From: Sulfuritalea sp.
GTDB lineage: Bacteria > Pseudomonadota > Gammaproteobacteria > Burkholderiales > Rhodocyclaceae
Assembly (NCBI GenBank): GCA_023229545.1
Contig: JALNZB010000026.1
Location: forward strand, 1-47,505
Length of the DNA stretch: 47,505 nucleotides
Direction: 5' to 3'
Part shown: positions 30,772 through 40,213 of the stretch, piece after piece
Layout of the letters: each line of letters starts with the position of its first letter
Numbering within the stretch: position 1 is the first letter of the stretch
Notes under the pieces: generated by a model
What the model was told of the DNA's origin: nothing
The model's input: the letters and a program-made list of their open reading frames with translations, nothing else
Databases searched by the model: none
Translations under genes and position numbers: made by a program

Positions 30772-31784
30772 GACGAGGAACCCAGCGAGGAACCCGGCGA
30801 GAACCCCAGCAGCGCGTCGACGAACTCGCCGGCGCGGAAGGCTTGCAGGTCGTCGATGCCCTCGCCGACACCGATGAAGCGCACCGGCTTCGGACACTGG
30901 CGGGCGATGGCGGCGAGCACGCCGCCCTTGGCGGTGCCGTCGAGCTTGGTGACGATCAGGCCGGTGACGCCGATCGCCTTGTCGAAGGCCTTGACCTGCT
31001 GCACGGCGTTCTGGCCGATGTTGGCGTCGAGCACCAGCAGTACTTCGTGGGGGCCGCTTGGATCGGCCTTCTGGATCACCCGGCGCACCTTGGCGATTTC
31101 TTCCATCAAATGCAGTTGCGTCGGCAGGCGACCGGCGGTATCGGCCAGCACGACATCGATCTTGCGGGCGCGGGCGGCGTTGATGGCGTCATACACCACG
31201 GCCGCCGGATCGCCGGATTCCTGGGCGATGACGGTAATGCCGTTCCTGTCGCCCCAGGCCGTCAGTTGCTCGCGGGCAGCGGCGCGAAAAGTGTCTCCGG
31301 CGGCGAGCAGGACGCTCTTGCCCTGACTCTGGAAATGCTTGGCCAGCTTGCCGATGGAGGTGGTCTTGCCGGCGCCATTGACGCCGGCGATCATGATGAT
31401 GAAAGGTTGCTGGCCGCTCGCATCGAGCGATTGTTCAAGTGGCGCGAGCAGGGTTTGCAGACCCTGCGCCAGGGCGGAACGCAGTTGGGCGGGAGTCTCC
31501 AGCTTGTCGCGTTTGACGGTGGCCTTGAGTTCCGCCAGCAGCCAGTGGGTTGCCTCGACGCCGCAATCCGCCATCAGCAGTATGGTTTCCAGATCGTCGA
31601 GCAGTTCATCGTCGATCTTCGCCCGGCTGAAAAGCTCGGTCAGCGGCGTATTGAGGGTGGCGCGGGCGCGGGACAGGCCGGTCTTGAGGCGTTCGCTCCA
31701 CGAAAGGCGCGGCGCCTGAGTCGCCGTGTTCGCGGTGGCCTGGGCGGCGGGATCGTCCTTTTTTGTCTTGAGGAAACCAAACAT
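30768..31784 (-). CDS. ftsY: Signal recognition particle receptor FtsY
   Basis: SRP receptor GTPase that docks ribosome-nascent chains at the Sec translocon. Start at the ATG 31784 (MFGFLKTKKDD), 14 codons inside the longest frame; 338 residues. A short A region is followed by the N domain and the G domain with GVNGAGKTTSIGKLA, DTFRAAAREQL, DTAGRLPTQLHLMEE and TKLDGTAKGG. ftsY-ftsE-ftsX is a conserved order and all three overlap by 4 bp. Confidence 0.96.
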   Translation of the reverse strand: MFGFLKTKKDDPAAQATANTATQAPRLSWSERLKTGLSRARATLNTPLTELFSRAKIDDELLDDLETILLMADCGVEATHWLLAELKATVKRDKLETPAQLRSALAQGLQTLLAPLEQSLDASGQQPFIIMIAGVNGAGKTTSIGKLAKHFQSQGKSVLLAAGDTFRAAAREQLTAWGDRNGITVIAQESGDPAAVVYDAINAARARKIDVVLADTAGRLPTQLHLMEEIAKVRRVIQKADPSGPHEVLLVLDANIGQNAVQQVKAFDKAIGVTGLIVTKLDGTAKGGVLAAIARQCPKPVRFIGVGEGIDDLQAFRAGEFVDALLGFSPGSSLGSSS

Positions 31785-31873
31785 GCGGAATGCGGTCGGA
31801 GGCTGAAGCCGCGCTAAGATGCGCAACGGAAGATTTTAACAGAAGCCCTTTTTGAACCTGCCCCGTACCCGCC

Positions 31874-33250
31874 ATGAAACCATTGCTTGCCGCCTGTGCC
31901 ATGCTGGCCTTCGCCGTGTCGCCAGCGCCGACTCTCGCCGGCCCTCTCGCCAGCACATTTGAAACGCGACTCGCCAACGGCTTGCGCGTCATCGTCAAGG
32001 AAGACCGCCGGGCGCCGACCGCTGTGCATATGGTCTGGTACCGCGCCGGCAGCATGGACGAGAAGGACGGCACTTCGGGCGTCGCCCATGCGTTGGAACA
32101 CCTGATGTTCAAGGGCACCAAAAATCTGCGCGCGGGTGAATTCAACAAGCGGGTGGCCGAGGCTGGCGGGCGTGACAACGCCTTCACCAGCCGCGATTAC
32201 ACCGCCTACTTCCAGATCGTGCCGAGGGCCGCGCTGCCGCAAATGATGAAGCTCGAAGCCGACCGCATGGCGAATCTGACACTGGACGCCAAGGAATTCG
32301 CCGCCGAAATCAAGGTGGTGATGGAGGAACGGCGGCTGCGCACCGACGACAATCCGCATGCGCTGGTGCACGAAGCGCTGAATTCGGTGTTATTCCAGGC
32401 GCATCCCTACCGGCGTCCGATCATCGGCTGGATGGACGATCTGGAGCACATGAGCTGGCAGGATGCGCGTGATTGGTACCAGCAGTGGTATGCGCCGAAC
32501 AACGCCTACGTGGTGGTGGTGGGTGACGTGGATCACCGCGAGGTGTTCCGTCTGGCGCAGAAATATTACGGCCCGCTGAAAGCCCATGCCCTGCCGCAGC
32601 GCAAGCCACAGAACGAGCCGGAGCAGGCGGGCATCCGCCGCGTCAGCGTCAAGGCGCCGGCCAAGCTGCCCTATCTCGCCATGGCGTGGAAGGCGCCCAG
32701 GCTGAAAGACGTGCATAGCGATCGCGACCCCTATGCGCTTGACGTTCTGGCGTCGGTGCTCGACGGCCACGACGCCTCGCGTTTCGCCAGGAATCTGGTG
32801 CGCGGCACTCGCGTCGCGCAGTCGGTCGGCGCCGGCTACGACCCCACGCTGCGCGGCGAGGCGAACTTCGTTGTCGACGGCCAGCCGGCGGAAGGCAAGA
32901 CCATCGCCGATCTGGAAGCCGCGCTGCGCGCCGAGATCAAGCGCATCCAGGACGAGGGCGTGTCGGCCGAGGAACTCGCCCGCGTCAAGATCCAGTCCAT
33001 CGCCGCGCAGATCTACAAGCGCGATTCGTTGATGGCGCAGGCCATGGAAATCGGCGGCGTCGAGGCGGCCGGACAGTCGTGGCGCGACATCGACACCCTG
33101 CTCGAAAAAATCAAAACCGTTACGTCCGAGGAGGTGCAGGCCGTGGCGCGGAAGTACTTCACGGACGACACCCTGAGCATCGCCGTGCTCGATCCGCAGC
33201 CCGTCGATCAAAGCAAACCGAAAAAGCCCTCCGGGGCAGTGAGGCACTGA
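31874..33250 (+). CDS. M16 zinc peptidase, catalytic partner
   Basis: Periplasmic insulinase-family metalloprotease. Signal peptide about 1-22, then the inverted zinc motif H72-A-L-E75-H76 and the downstream EER (about 151-153) supplying the third ligand. Two-domain M16B length of 458 residues. It is followed at once by a second M16 protein lacking the motif; such active/inactive pairs form heterodimers in related bacteria. One 22-bp repeat copy lies within the signal peptide and encodes AVSPAPTL. It diverges from ftsY across 89 bp. Confidence 0.92.
   Translation: MKPLLAACAMLAFAVSPAPTLAGPLASTFETRLANGLRVIVKEDRRAPTAVHMVWYRAGSMDEKDGTSGVAHALEHLMFKGTKNLRAGEFNKRVAEAGGRDNAFTSRDYTAYFQIVPRAALPQMMKLEADRMANLTLDAKEFAAEIKVVMEERRLRTDDNPHALVHEALNSVLFQAHPYRRPIIGWMDDLEHMSWQDARDWYQQWYAPNNAYVVVVGDVDHREVFRLAQKYYGPLKAHALPQRKPQNEPEQAGIRRVSVKAPAKLPYLAMAWKAPRLKDVHSDRDPYALDVLASVLDGHDASRFARNLVRGTRVAQSVGAGYDPTLRGEANFVVDGQPAEGKTIADLEAALRAEIKRIQDEGVSAEELARVKIQSIAAQIYKRDSLMAQAMEIGGVEAAGQSWRDIDTLLEKIKTVTSEEVQAVARKYFTDDTLSIAVLDPQPVDQSKPKKPSGAVRH
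31912..31933 (-). repeat. 22-bp dispersed repeat, copy 8
   Basis: All 22 consensus positions match. In the signal-peptide region of the active M16 peptidase, encoding AVSPAPT. Confidence 0.88.
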
Positions 33251-34638
33251 TGAAGCAAAACAAATTGAACGCCCCCCACCCCCATCCCCGCCCCAGGGCG
33301 GGGCTACTGGTCGGCTCGCTGCGCTCGAATATTGTGGGGCGCTCACTAACTCGTTTCACGTTGACCTGTCTGCTGGCGTCCCTGACTTCAACACTCGCTT
33401 TTGCTGGCGTCAAAATCGAGCACTGGATTGCTCCCTCCGGGGCGAAAGTGTATTTCGTCGAAACGCGCGTGCTGCCCATTCTCGATGTGCAGATCGATTT
33501 CGCGGCGGGCACGGCGTTCGTCCCCGCCGCCAAATCCGGCCTGGCCAGCTTGACCCAGAGCCTGCTGGAAACCGGCGCCGGCGATCTGGATGAAGAGCAG
33601 ATCGCCGGAAAACTGGTCGACATCGGCGCGCGACTTGGCGGCGGCGTCGACAACGATCGTGCCAGCATCAGTCTGCGCACCCTTGCGACCAAACCCGAGC
33701 GCGAGGCGGCGCTGGAACTGCTGCGCACCGTGCTGTCAGCGCCGACTTTCCCGCCATCGGCGCTGGAGCGCGAAAGGGGGCGCACCATCGCCAGCATCCG
33801 CGAGGCGGAAACGCGGCCCGATGCCATTGCCGGCAAGCGCTTTGCGATGGCGATCTATCCCGACCACCCTTACGGCGTGGTGCCTACCGTAGACAGCGTG
33901 AGCGCCGTGACGCGCGAGGATATCGCGGCATTCCACCGCTCGCATTACGGGGCGAAGGGCGCCATCGTCTCGATCATCGGCGATGTATCGCGGGCCGAAG
34001 CCGAGGCCATCGCCCAGCGCCTGACTGAAGCGCTGCCCGCAGGCGGCGGCGACCTCGTGCCGCCGCCGGTGAAGAAGCCCTTGCGCGGCACCATCAAGAT
34101 CGCCCATCCGGCCGCGCAGAGCCATGTCCACATCGGCTTGCCGGCGATCCGCCGCAGCGACGCCGACTATTTTCCGCTGCTGGTGGGCAACTATTCGTTG
34201 GGCGGCGGCGGTTTCGTCTCAAGGCTGATGAAGGAGGTCCGCGAAAAGCGCGGCTATGCGTATAGCGTGTATTCCTACTTCGCGCCGCGCAAACTCGAAG
34301 GCCCGTTCGAGATCGGCCTGCAAACCAAGCGCGAACAGGTCGGCGAGGCACTCAAGGTGGTGGATCAAGTGCTCACCGAATACATGGCCAAAGGCCCGAC
34401 GCCGCAGGAACTGGCTGCGGCGAAGAAGAACCTGGCCGATGGCCTGGCACTGCGCATGGACAGCAACGCCAAGCTGCTCGGCTACCTTTCCGCGATAGGT
34501 TTTTACGGCCTGCCGCTGACTTACCTCGACGATTTTCCGGCGAAGATCAAAGCCGTCACCGCCGAGCAGGTGAAAGCCGCCTTTGCCCGCCATGTGAAGG
34601 CTGAAAACCTGGTTACCGTGATTGTCGCAGCAGACTGA
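33250..34638 (+). CDS. M16 peptidase-like protein, non-catalytic partner
   Basis: Partner subunit of the preceding M16 protease. The HxxEH site is replaced by LASLTQSLLETG (aligned with the zinc helix), so it should not cleave peptides alone. The glycine-rich loop GGGGFVSRLMKEVREKRGYAYSVYS of substrate-binding partners is present. The first ATG overlaps the previous stop (TGATG), but the 28 residues it adds are Pro/His/Arg-rich and lie over a GC hairpin (33286-33303). A GTG at 33334 would give a clean signal peptide (GRSLTRFTLTCLLASL...FA) and may be the true start. A 22-bp repeat copy encodes LSAPTF. Confidence 0.88.
   Translation: MKQNKLNAPHPHPRPRAGLLVGSLRSNIVGRSLTRFTLTCLLASLTSTLAFAGVKIEHWIAPSGAKVYFVETRVLPILDVQIDFAAGTAFVPAAKSGLASLTQSLLETGAGDLDEEQIAGKLVDIGARLGGGVDNDRASISLRTLATKPEREAALELLRTVLSAPTFPPSALERERGRTIASIREAETRPDAIAGKRFAMAIYPDHPYGVVPTVDSVSAVTREDIAAFHRSHYGAKGAIVSIIGDVSRAEAEAIAQRLTEALPAGGGDLVPPPVKKPLRGTIKIAHPAAQSHVHIGLPAIRRSDADYFPLLVGNYSLGGGGFVSRLMKEVREKRGYAYSVYSYFAPRKLEGPFEIGLQTKREQVGEALKVVDQVLTEYMAKGPTPQELAAAKKNLADGLALRMDSNAKLLGYLSAIGFYGLPLTYLDDFPAKIKAVTAEQVKAAFARHVKAENLVTVIVAAD
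33726..33747 (-). repeat. 22-bp dispersed repeat, copy 9
   Basis: 19 of 22 positions. In the inactive M16 partner, encoding TVLSAPT. The family itself favours P-T-F-P here, so this is the copy most open to doubt. Confidence 0.6.
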
Positions 34639-34641
34639 TCC

Positions 34642-35175
34642 TTGAGCCGCATCCGCATCACCGGTGGGGAATGGCGCAGTCGCCTGGTTCAGGTGCCGGA
34701 TTTGCCCGGCCTGCGGCCGACGCCGGACAGCGTGCGCGAGACCCTGTTCAACTGGCTCGGGCAGGATCTTCGCGGCCTGGCCTGTCTCGATCTTTTTGCC
34801 GGCAGCGGGATTCTCGGTTTTGAGGCGGCCTCGCGCGGCGCGGACTACGTGGCCCTGGTGGAGCGCTCGCGACCGGCATTCGCGGCCCTGAAGAAACATG
34901 CCGATGGCTTTGCCTGTCCGCGACTCGAACTATTTTGCTGCGATGCGCTAAAATTTGCCCCCCCGTCCACCCGGCGTTTCGATCTGCTGTTTCTCGATCC
35001 GCCCTATGGGCAGGGCTGGCTGGCGCGCGTGGAGCCCCGGCTGAATGAACTGGCGGCGACGGACGCAAGGCTGTATGCGGAAGCCGAGATGCCTCTGGAG
35101 CGGCTGGGCCGCTGGTCGGTGACGAAGCAAGGGCGGGCCGGCCAGGTTTTCTTTCATCTGCTGGAGCAGGCATGA
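34642..35175 (+). CDS. rsmD: 16S rRNA m2G966 methyltransferase RsmD
   Basis: Methylates G966 of 16S rRNA in assembled 30S particles. TTG start at 34642, three bases after the preceding stop, giving (M)SRIRITGGEWRSRLV, the usual family opening. SAM site DLFAGSGILGFEAASRGA and catalytic FLDPPYGQGW are clear. 177 residues. Overlaps coaD by 4 bp; rsmD-coaD is a conserved pair. Confidence 0.94.
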   Translation: MSRIRITGGEWRSRLVQVPDLPGLRPTPDSVRETLFNWLGQDLRGLACLDLFAGSGILGFEAASRGADYVALVERSRPAFAALKKHADGFACPRLELFCCDALKFAPPSTRRFDLLFLDPPYGQGWLARVEPRLNELAATDARLYAEAEMPLERLGRWSVTKQGRAGQVFFHLLEQA

Positions 35176-35663
35176 GCAAACGTATTGCCGTATATCCGGG
35201 GACCTTCGATCCACTTACCAGTGGTCACGAGGATATCGTGCGACGGGCGGCGAGCCTGTTCGAGCGGGTCATCATCGGCATTGCGGAAAGTCGCGCCAAG
35301 CGGCCCCTGTTTTCGCTGCAAGAACGCGTCGACATCGCCCGCGAAGTGCTGACGGGCTATACCAATGTCGAGATTCATGGCTTCGACTGCCTGCTCATGG
35401 ATTTCATGCGCCAGCACGGCGCCAGCGTGATCATTCGCGGCTTGCGCGCCGTGTCGGATTTTGAATATGAATTTCAGATGGCGGGCATGAACCGCAGCCT
35501 TTACCCCGATGTCGAAACCGTATTCCTCACGCCATCGGATCAGTACATGTTCGTCTCGGCGACGATGGTGCGCGAAATAGCTTCACTCGGCGGCGATGTC
35601 TCCAAGTTCGTGCCGCCGCAGGTCCAGATGCGACTTGCCGGGAAGATGCAGCAGCGCAACTGA
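35172..35663 (+). CDS. coaD: Phosphopantetheine adenylyltransferase
   Basis: Penultimate step of coenzyme A synthesis. 163 residues with YPGTFDPLTSGHEDIV (T/HxGH nucleotide site), the RGLRAVSDFEYEFQMAGMNR core and FVSATMVREIASLGGD (ISSTxVRE equivalent). Coupled to rsmD by ATGA. Confidence 0.97.
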   Translation: MSKRIAVYPGTFDPLTSGHEDIVRRAASLFERVIIGIAESRAKRPLFSLQERVDIAREVLTGYTNVEIHGFDCLLMDFMRQHGASVIIRGLRAVSDFEYEFQMAGMNRSLYPDVETVFLTPSDQYMFVSATMVREIASLGGDVSKFVPPQVQMRLAGKMQQRN

Positions 35664-35696
35664 CAGTCAAGTAGAGTAATAACCAAAGGAAATGCC

Positions 35697-35945
35697 ATGT
35701 CCCTGATAATCACCGATGAATGTATCAACTGCGATGTCTGCGAGCCCGAGTGTCCGAACAACGCCATATCGCAAGGCGACGAGATCTACGTCATCGATCC
35801 CGCAAAATGCACCGAGTGCGTCGGCCACTTCGATACGCCGCAGTGCCGCGAAGTCTGCCCGGTCGACTGCATTCCGGACGATCCGGCTCACGTGGAATCG
35901 AAGGATCAGTTGATGGCGAAATTTATCCGGCTGACCGCCAAGTAA
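35697..35945 (+). CDS. 2[4Fe-4S] ferredoxin, YfhL/Alvin type
   Basis: Small electron carrier of 82 residues. Cluster ligands are CINCDVCEPECP and a second site with the spaced pattern CTECVGHFDTPQC...C, typical of the Allochromatium-type ferredoxins with very low potential clusters; VCPVDCIPDD completes the pattern. AAAGGAAAT precedes the ATG. It follows coaD by 33 bp, an arrangement common in betaproteobacteria. Its partner enzyme is not identified. Confidence 0.93.
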   Translation: MSLIITDECINCDVCEPECPNNAISQGDEIYVIDPAKCTECVGHFDTPQCREVCPVDCIPDDPAHVESKDQLMAKFIRLTAK

Positions 35946-35950
35946 GCCCT

Positions 35951-36775
35951 CTAACGCTGACAGCGCGCACAAAAGAAAGTTGCGCGCTGTCCCTGCCGCA
36001 GTTCCCTGATTGAGTGGCCACAGACAAGGCAGGGTTCGCCGCCGCGGCCGTACACGAAATACTGTTGCTGAAAATAGCCGGAACTGCCGTCGGCACGAAT
36101 GAAATCGCGCAAACTGCTACCACCCGCTTCGATGGCGGCGGCGAGCGTCGCCTTGATGGCCGGCACCAGACGTTCCAGGCGCTTCAAGGATATCCGACCG
36201 GCTGCGGTGCGCGGATCGATGCCGGCGCGGAACAGGCTTTCCGAGGCGTAGATGTTGCCGATGCCGACGACGCGATGGCTGTCCATCAAGGTCGGCTTGA
36301 TCGCCGCCGCGAGGCCGGTGAGTTCGCCCTTGAGCCACGCCGCACTGAGTTCTTCCGTCAGCGGCTCGACGCCGAGCGATGCCAGCAACGGGTGCCTCAT
36401 TGGGTCGCCCGGCAACCAGAGAATGGCGCCGAAGCGGCGCGGATCGCGCAGGCGCAATGCCACCGGCTTGTCCTTGACGGTGAAGATCAGGTCGAAATGA
36501 TCATGCTTCTCAGCGGCAAGGCCGGCGGGCACCAACCGCAGGCTGCCGGACATGCCGAGATGGATCAGCAGGTGTCCGTGGCTGAAGTCCAGCAACAAGT
36601 ATTTGCCGCGACGACTGACGCCTGCCAGGTAATGCCCGCCGAGTATCCGCTCCAGCTTTTCCGGCAGCGGATAGCGCAGTGCCGGAACGCGGACGATCAC
36701 GCCGCAGACGCGGCTCCCGGTCAAAACCGGCGCAATACCGCGACGGGTTACTTCGACCTCGGGCAGTTCAGGCAT
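35951..36775 (-). CDS. mutM: Formamidopyrimidine-DNA glycosylase
   Basis: Removes 8-oxoguanine and ring-opened purines; bifunctional glycosylase/AP lyase. Start at 36775 so that Pro2 and Glu3 of MPELPEVEVTRRGI form the active site; Lys in GRRGKYLLLDF; C-terminal zinc finger CLVCGHSIRELRQGQ then FFCARC. 274 residues. It converges with the ferredoxin gene, with only 5 bp between stops. mutY of the same GO repair pathway lies 1.9 kb away. Confidence 0.96.
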   Translation of the reverse strand: MPELPEVEVTRRGIAPVLTGSRVCGVIVRVPALRYPLPEKLERILGGHYLAGVSRRGKYLLLDFSHGHLLIHLGMSGSLRLVPAGLAAEKHDHFDLIFTVKDKPVALRLRDPRRFGAILWLPGDPMRHPLLASLGVEPLTEELSAAWLKGELTGLAAAIKPTLMDSHRVVGIGNIYASESLFRAGIDPRTAAGRISLKRLERLVPAIKATLAAAIEAGGSSLRDFIRADGSSGYFQQQYFVYGRGGEPCLVCGHSIRELRQGQRATFFCARCQR

Positions 36776-36886
36776 GACGGGGCTCGCACGAAACATCTGG
36801 CGAAACTGCTAACATCGCCGCATTGTATGTGACAGCAGTGTTTGACAGCCGCGTTTGACAGCAATGTTCCACCCCGGTACCGCGCC

Positions 36887-38580
36887 ATGAACCGCTTTCC
36901 CCGCCTCTTTGCGCTTTTCCTCACGCTGGCCAGTGCCTGCGCCTGGGCCCAGGCGCCCGCCGCGCCGCCGGTGCCGGTTAAGGAAGAAAACCGGCTGCCG
37001 AAGCTGGAACTGACCGAGCAGATCCTCTACCAGTTCCTGCTCGCCGAAATCGCCGCCCAGCGCGGCCAGTTCGGCTTTCGGCCAGCGCATATCTCGACCT
37101 GGCAAAGAGCACGCGCGATTTGCGAATTGTGCGTCGCGCGGCGGAAATTGCGTTTCATGCGCGACAGTACGATGCCGCGCTGGAAGCCGCCCGCCTTTGG
37201 CTGAGCATCGAGCCTGAATCGCAGCAGGCACGGCAGATGCAATCGACCTTGTTGCTCGCCAGCGGACGTGTAGAGGAACTGGCCAGCGGCCTCGCCCGCG
37301 ATCTGGCCGCAGAGACCCCACGCGAGGGCGATGCCTTGATCCGCCTGATTCGCGCCTTCGTCCGCTATCCGGACAAGTTGGCAATACAGCGCCTGTTCGA
37401 CCAGTTGACCCAACCATATCTCGGACTGGCCGAAGCCCGCCTGGTACGCGCCCAGGCGGCTGTTGGCGCCGGGGATGCCGCCCGTGCGCGCAGCGAGATC
37501 GATCAGGCTCTGGAACTGCGTCCGACATGGGAACTGGCGGCGCTGTTCAAAGCGGAACTGTTGCCCAAGGGCGCAGCGCAACTTGATTTCCTGCAAACCT
37601 GGCTGGCGGCCAATCCCGATGCCCAGGACGTGCGCCTGGGTTATGCCAGGGCGCTGGTGAGCGAAAGACATTACGAAGCATCGCGCGCCGAGTTCCGTCG
37701 CCTGCTGTCATCCAACCCCAACAGTCCGGACATGCTCTACGCCGTCGGAATACTTTCGCTGCAAGTCAACGATACCACCGACGCCGAACAGCACCTCAGG
37801 CGTTTCGTCGAAATCGGACACGGCGATCTGGATCCGGCACGTTTTTATCTGGGGCAGATCGCCGACCAGGCCGGGCGTGACGAAGACGCCTTGCGCTGGT
37901 ACGACCAGGTTGCCGCCGGCGAACATGTCATGCCGGCGAAGGTGCGGGCGACCCAGGTTCTGTTGCGCCAGGGCAAGTTTGACGAAGCGCGCGAGCGGCT
38001 GGTGGCGGCACGCGCCAGTGCACCGGACGATGTCCGCCTGCTGGTGGCGGAAGCCCAGTTGCTGCGCGATGCCGGACGCCACGCCGAGGCCTTTGCCTTC
38101 CTTGCCAGTGCGCTGGAAGTGCGGCCGGATCACCCGGACATCCTCTACGAGACGGCGCTGGCGGCGGAAAAACTCGGCTATGTCGATGTGCTGGAGCGTC
38201 ACCTGCGCCGCCTGATTGCCATCAAGCCGGACTCGGCGCAGGCCTATAACGCGCTCGGCTATTCGCTGGTCGACCGCAATCTGCGCCTTGAAGAAGCGGC
38301 GCAACTGATCGACAAGGCTCTGTCGCTGGAACCCGACGATCCCTATATTCTCGACAGCCAGGGCTGGCTGCTGTTTCGCCAGGGCAAGCTGACCGCCGCC
38401 CTGGAGACCCTGCAGAAGGCTTTTGCCAAGAAGCCCGATGCCGAGATCGCCGCCCATATCGGTGAAATCCTGTGGGCTCTTGGCCGGCCCGACGAGGCAT
38501 TGGCGGTTTGGCGCGAGGCGGCCAAGGCGCACCCGACCAACGCAGCGCTGACGGCAACCATCAAGCGATTCGTGCCTTGA
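36887..38580 (+). CDS. Exported TPR-repeat protein, disrupted by a -1 frameshift
   Basis: A tetratricopeptide scaffold protein of the kind often found before mutY or lolB in betaproteobacteria. The 5' part (36887-37075) encodes a signal peptide MNRFPRLFALFLTLASACAWA and LTEQILYQFLLAEIAAQRGQ; the rest (frame shifted by one, to 38580) continues AYLDLAKSTRDLRIVRRAAEIA and about ten TPR units, with YNALGYSLVDRN and ILDSQGWLLFRQGKLTAA near the end. Adding one base near 37075 restores QFGLSASAYLDLAK, the expected join. So this is one gene of about 565 codons carrying a missing base. It may be a real lesion or a sequencing error. Confidence 0.85.
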
Positions 38581-38607
38581 GCGGGATAAGGCGGTAAAAG
38601 CGCCGCC

Positions 38608-39687
38608 GTGGCAACTGATTTTCCGGATCGCCTGATCCGCTGGCACAAGCGCCACGGTCGCCACGACTTGCCGTGGCAGAACACACGCGATCCCTATCGC
38701 GTCTGGCTGTCGGAAATCATGTTGCAGCAGACGCAGGTGGCGACGGTGATTCCCTATTACCTGCGCTTTCTCGAACGATTCCCGCAACTCGCCGATCTCG
38801 CCACCGCGCCGGTCGCCGACATCATGGCGCTGTGGAGCGGCCTCGGTTACTACGCCAGGGCGCGCAATCTGCACGCCGCCGCGCGCACCGTGATGGCGAA
38901 ACACAACGGGATATTTCCGCGCGATCCCGCCGTCATTGCCCAACTGCCGGGCATCGGCCGCTCCACCGCCAACTCCATCGCCACTTTCTGCTTCGGCGCC
39001 GTTGCCCCCATCCTCGACGGCAACGTCAAGCGCGTGCTGTGCCGCGCCTTCGGCATCGAGGGGTTTCCCGGCAGCAGCCTGGTGGAAAAGCAGCTCTGGA
39101 CGCTGGCCACGGAGCTGATGCCGGCGCGCCACGGCGCCACCTACAATCAGGCGCAGATGGACCTCGGCGCGCTGGTCTGCACCCGGACCAAACCGCGCTG
39201 CGAAGCCTGCCCGCTCAATGACATCTGCGTTGCCCGCGCCACGGGACGCACGGCGGAGCTGCCGCAAGCCAAACCGCGCCGCGCGATTCCGCTGCGCCAA
39301 GCCACGTTGCTGGTGCTGCTGAACGGCAATCGCGTATTGCTCGAAACCCGACCGCCGGTCGGCATCTGGGGCGGACTGCTGTCGCTGCCGGAGCTGCCCG
39401 AGGGCGCCGACGCGCAGGAATGGGCCGAGCGCCAGTTCGCCTGCCGTGTCAGCGCCGTGTCACCGGCGCCGACTCTTGTGCATGTCTTCAGCCATTTCAA
39501 ATTGCATATCGCGCCGCTGCTGTTGCAGGCAACTCCCGGCCACGCCGTCATGGAGCCCGAATGCCAGTGGTTATATCTGGCCGAAACCGGCAACGCCGCA
39601 TTGCCCGCGCCGATCCGGCGCATCCTCGATGGGATTCAGGCGTCCGGCGGCAAAGATGACAGCGGAACCATCATCAAGCAGCCTTGA
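38608..39687 (+). CDS. mutY: Adenine DNA glycosylase MutY
   Basis: Removes adenine mispaired with 8-oxoguanine. GTG start at 38608, 28 bp after the TPR gene. Catalytic Glu36 in SEIMLQQTQV, helix-hairpin-helix LPGIGRSTANSIATF, Asp in ILDGNVKRVL and the 4Fe-4S cluster CTRTKPRCEACPLNDIC. The C-terminal NUDIX-like 8-oxoG reader domain has the FSHFKLHI motif. 359 residues. A 22-bp repeat copy encodes SPAPTLVHV just before FSH. Confidence 0.96.
   Translation: MATDFPDRLIRWHKRHGRHDLPWQNTRDPYRVWLSEIMLQQTQVATVIPYYLRFLERFPQLADLATAPVADIMALWSGLGYYARARNLHAAARTVMAKHNGIFPRDPAVIAQLPGIGRSTANSIATFCFGAVAPILDGNVKRVLCRAFGIEGFPGSSLVEKQLWTLATELMPARHGATYNQAQMDLGALVCTRTKPRCEACPLNDICVARATGRTAELPQAKPRRAIPLRQATLLVLLNGNRVLLETRPPVGIWGGLLSLPELPEGADAQEWAERQFACRVSAVSPAPTLVHVFSHFKLHIAPLLLQATPGHAVMEPECQWLYLAETGNAALPAPIRRILDGIQASGGKDDSGTIIKQP
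39453..39474 (-). repeat. 22-bp dispersed repeat, copy 10
   Basis: 20 of 22 positions. In mutY between the catalytic and reader domains, encoding AVSPAPT. Confidence 0.75.
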
Positions 39688-40213
39688 CCACGGGCATGGC
39701 AACGGGTATCGCAAGTAAGCGCGCCGCAACCAGGCCGTTGATGGCGCCGAATGCCAGCGCCGCCGTGGCGAACAGCGGCAGCAGATAGAACACGCCGTCA
39801 TGCGGCACCAGCCAGACGCGGGCCAGCGCGAGCTGCCCGCCGATGTGGGCAAACGCCGCCAGCACGCTGGCCGACACCGGACCGAATAAACGCGGCGGCA
39901 AATGCCGCGCCGCCGCCAGCACGGCGAGGCTGCAAAGCGCCCCGGCCAGCGCCAGGAAGAATCCAGGCGCGAGAAACTGGCCGATCACCAGGCTGCCCGC
40001 CACCACCCGCAACAGGCTGACCCAGGCCGCGTCGCGCCAGCCGTAACGCGCCAGCACCACCAGCACGATGATGTTGGCCAGCCCCGGCTTGATGCCCGGC
40101 AGCGGGCTGGGCAGGGCGGCCTCGGCGACGGTCAGCGCTATCGCCGCCGCCGCGTAACGCGCGATGCGGTAGTCGTCGGCGGTGACCGGCAACTCAATAG
40201 TTGAGGGTGTCAT
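39674..40213 (-). CDS. Gx transporter family membrane protein
   Basis: Multi-spanning membrane protein of 179 residues, in the family often mislabelled heptaprenyl diphosphate synthase component I and similar to ECF-type substrate-binding subunits. Five to six hydrophobic segments; family motif LPSPLPGIKPGLANIIVLV followed by GWRDAAWVSLLRVVAGSL. Start at 40213, overlapping the NusG-domain gene by 20 bp. Substrate unknown. Its stop overlaps the end of mutY by 14 bp, tail to tail. Confidence 0.88.
   Translation of the reverse strand: MTPSTIELPVTADDYRIARYAAAAIALTVAEAALPSPLPGIKPGLANIIVLVVLARYGWRDAAWVSLLRVVAGSLVIGQFLAPGFFLALAGALCSLAVLAAARHLPPRLFGPVSASVLAAFAHIGGQLALARVWLVPHDGVFYLLPLFATAALAFGAINGLVAARLLAIPVAMPVVKAA

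Noticed and set aside
36842..36862. Two TTGACA hexamers upstream of the TPR gene
   Set aside because: They come from a short TTTGACAGC direct repeat and no -10 box lies at a suitable distance.
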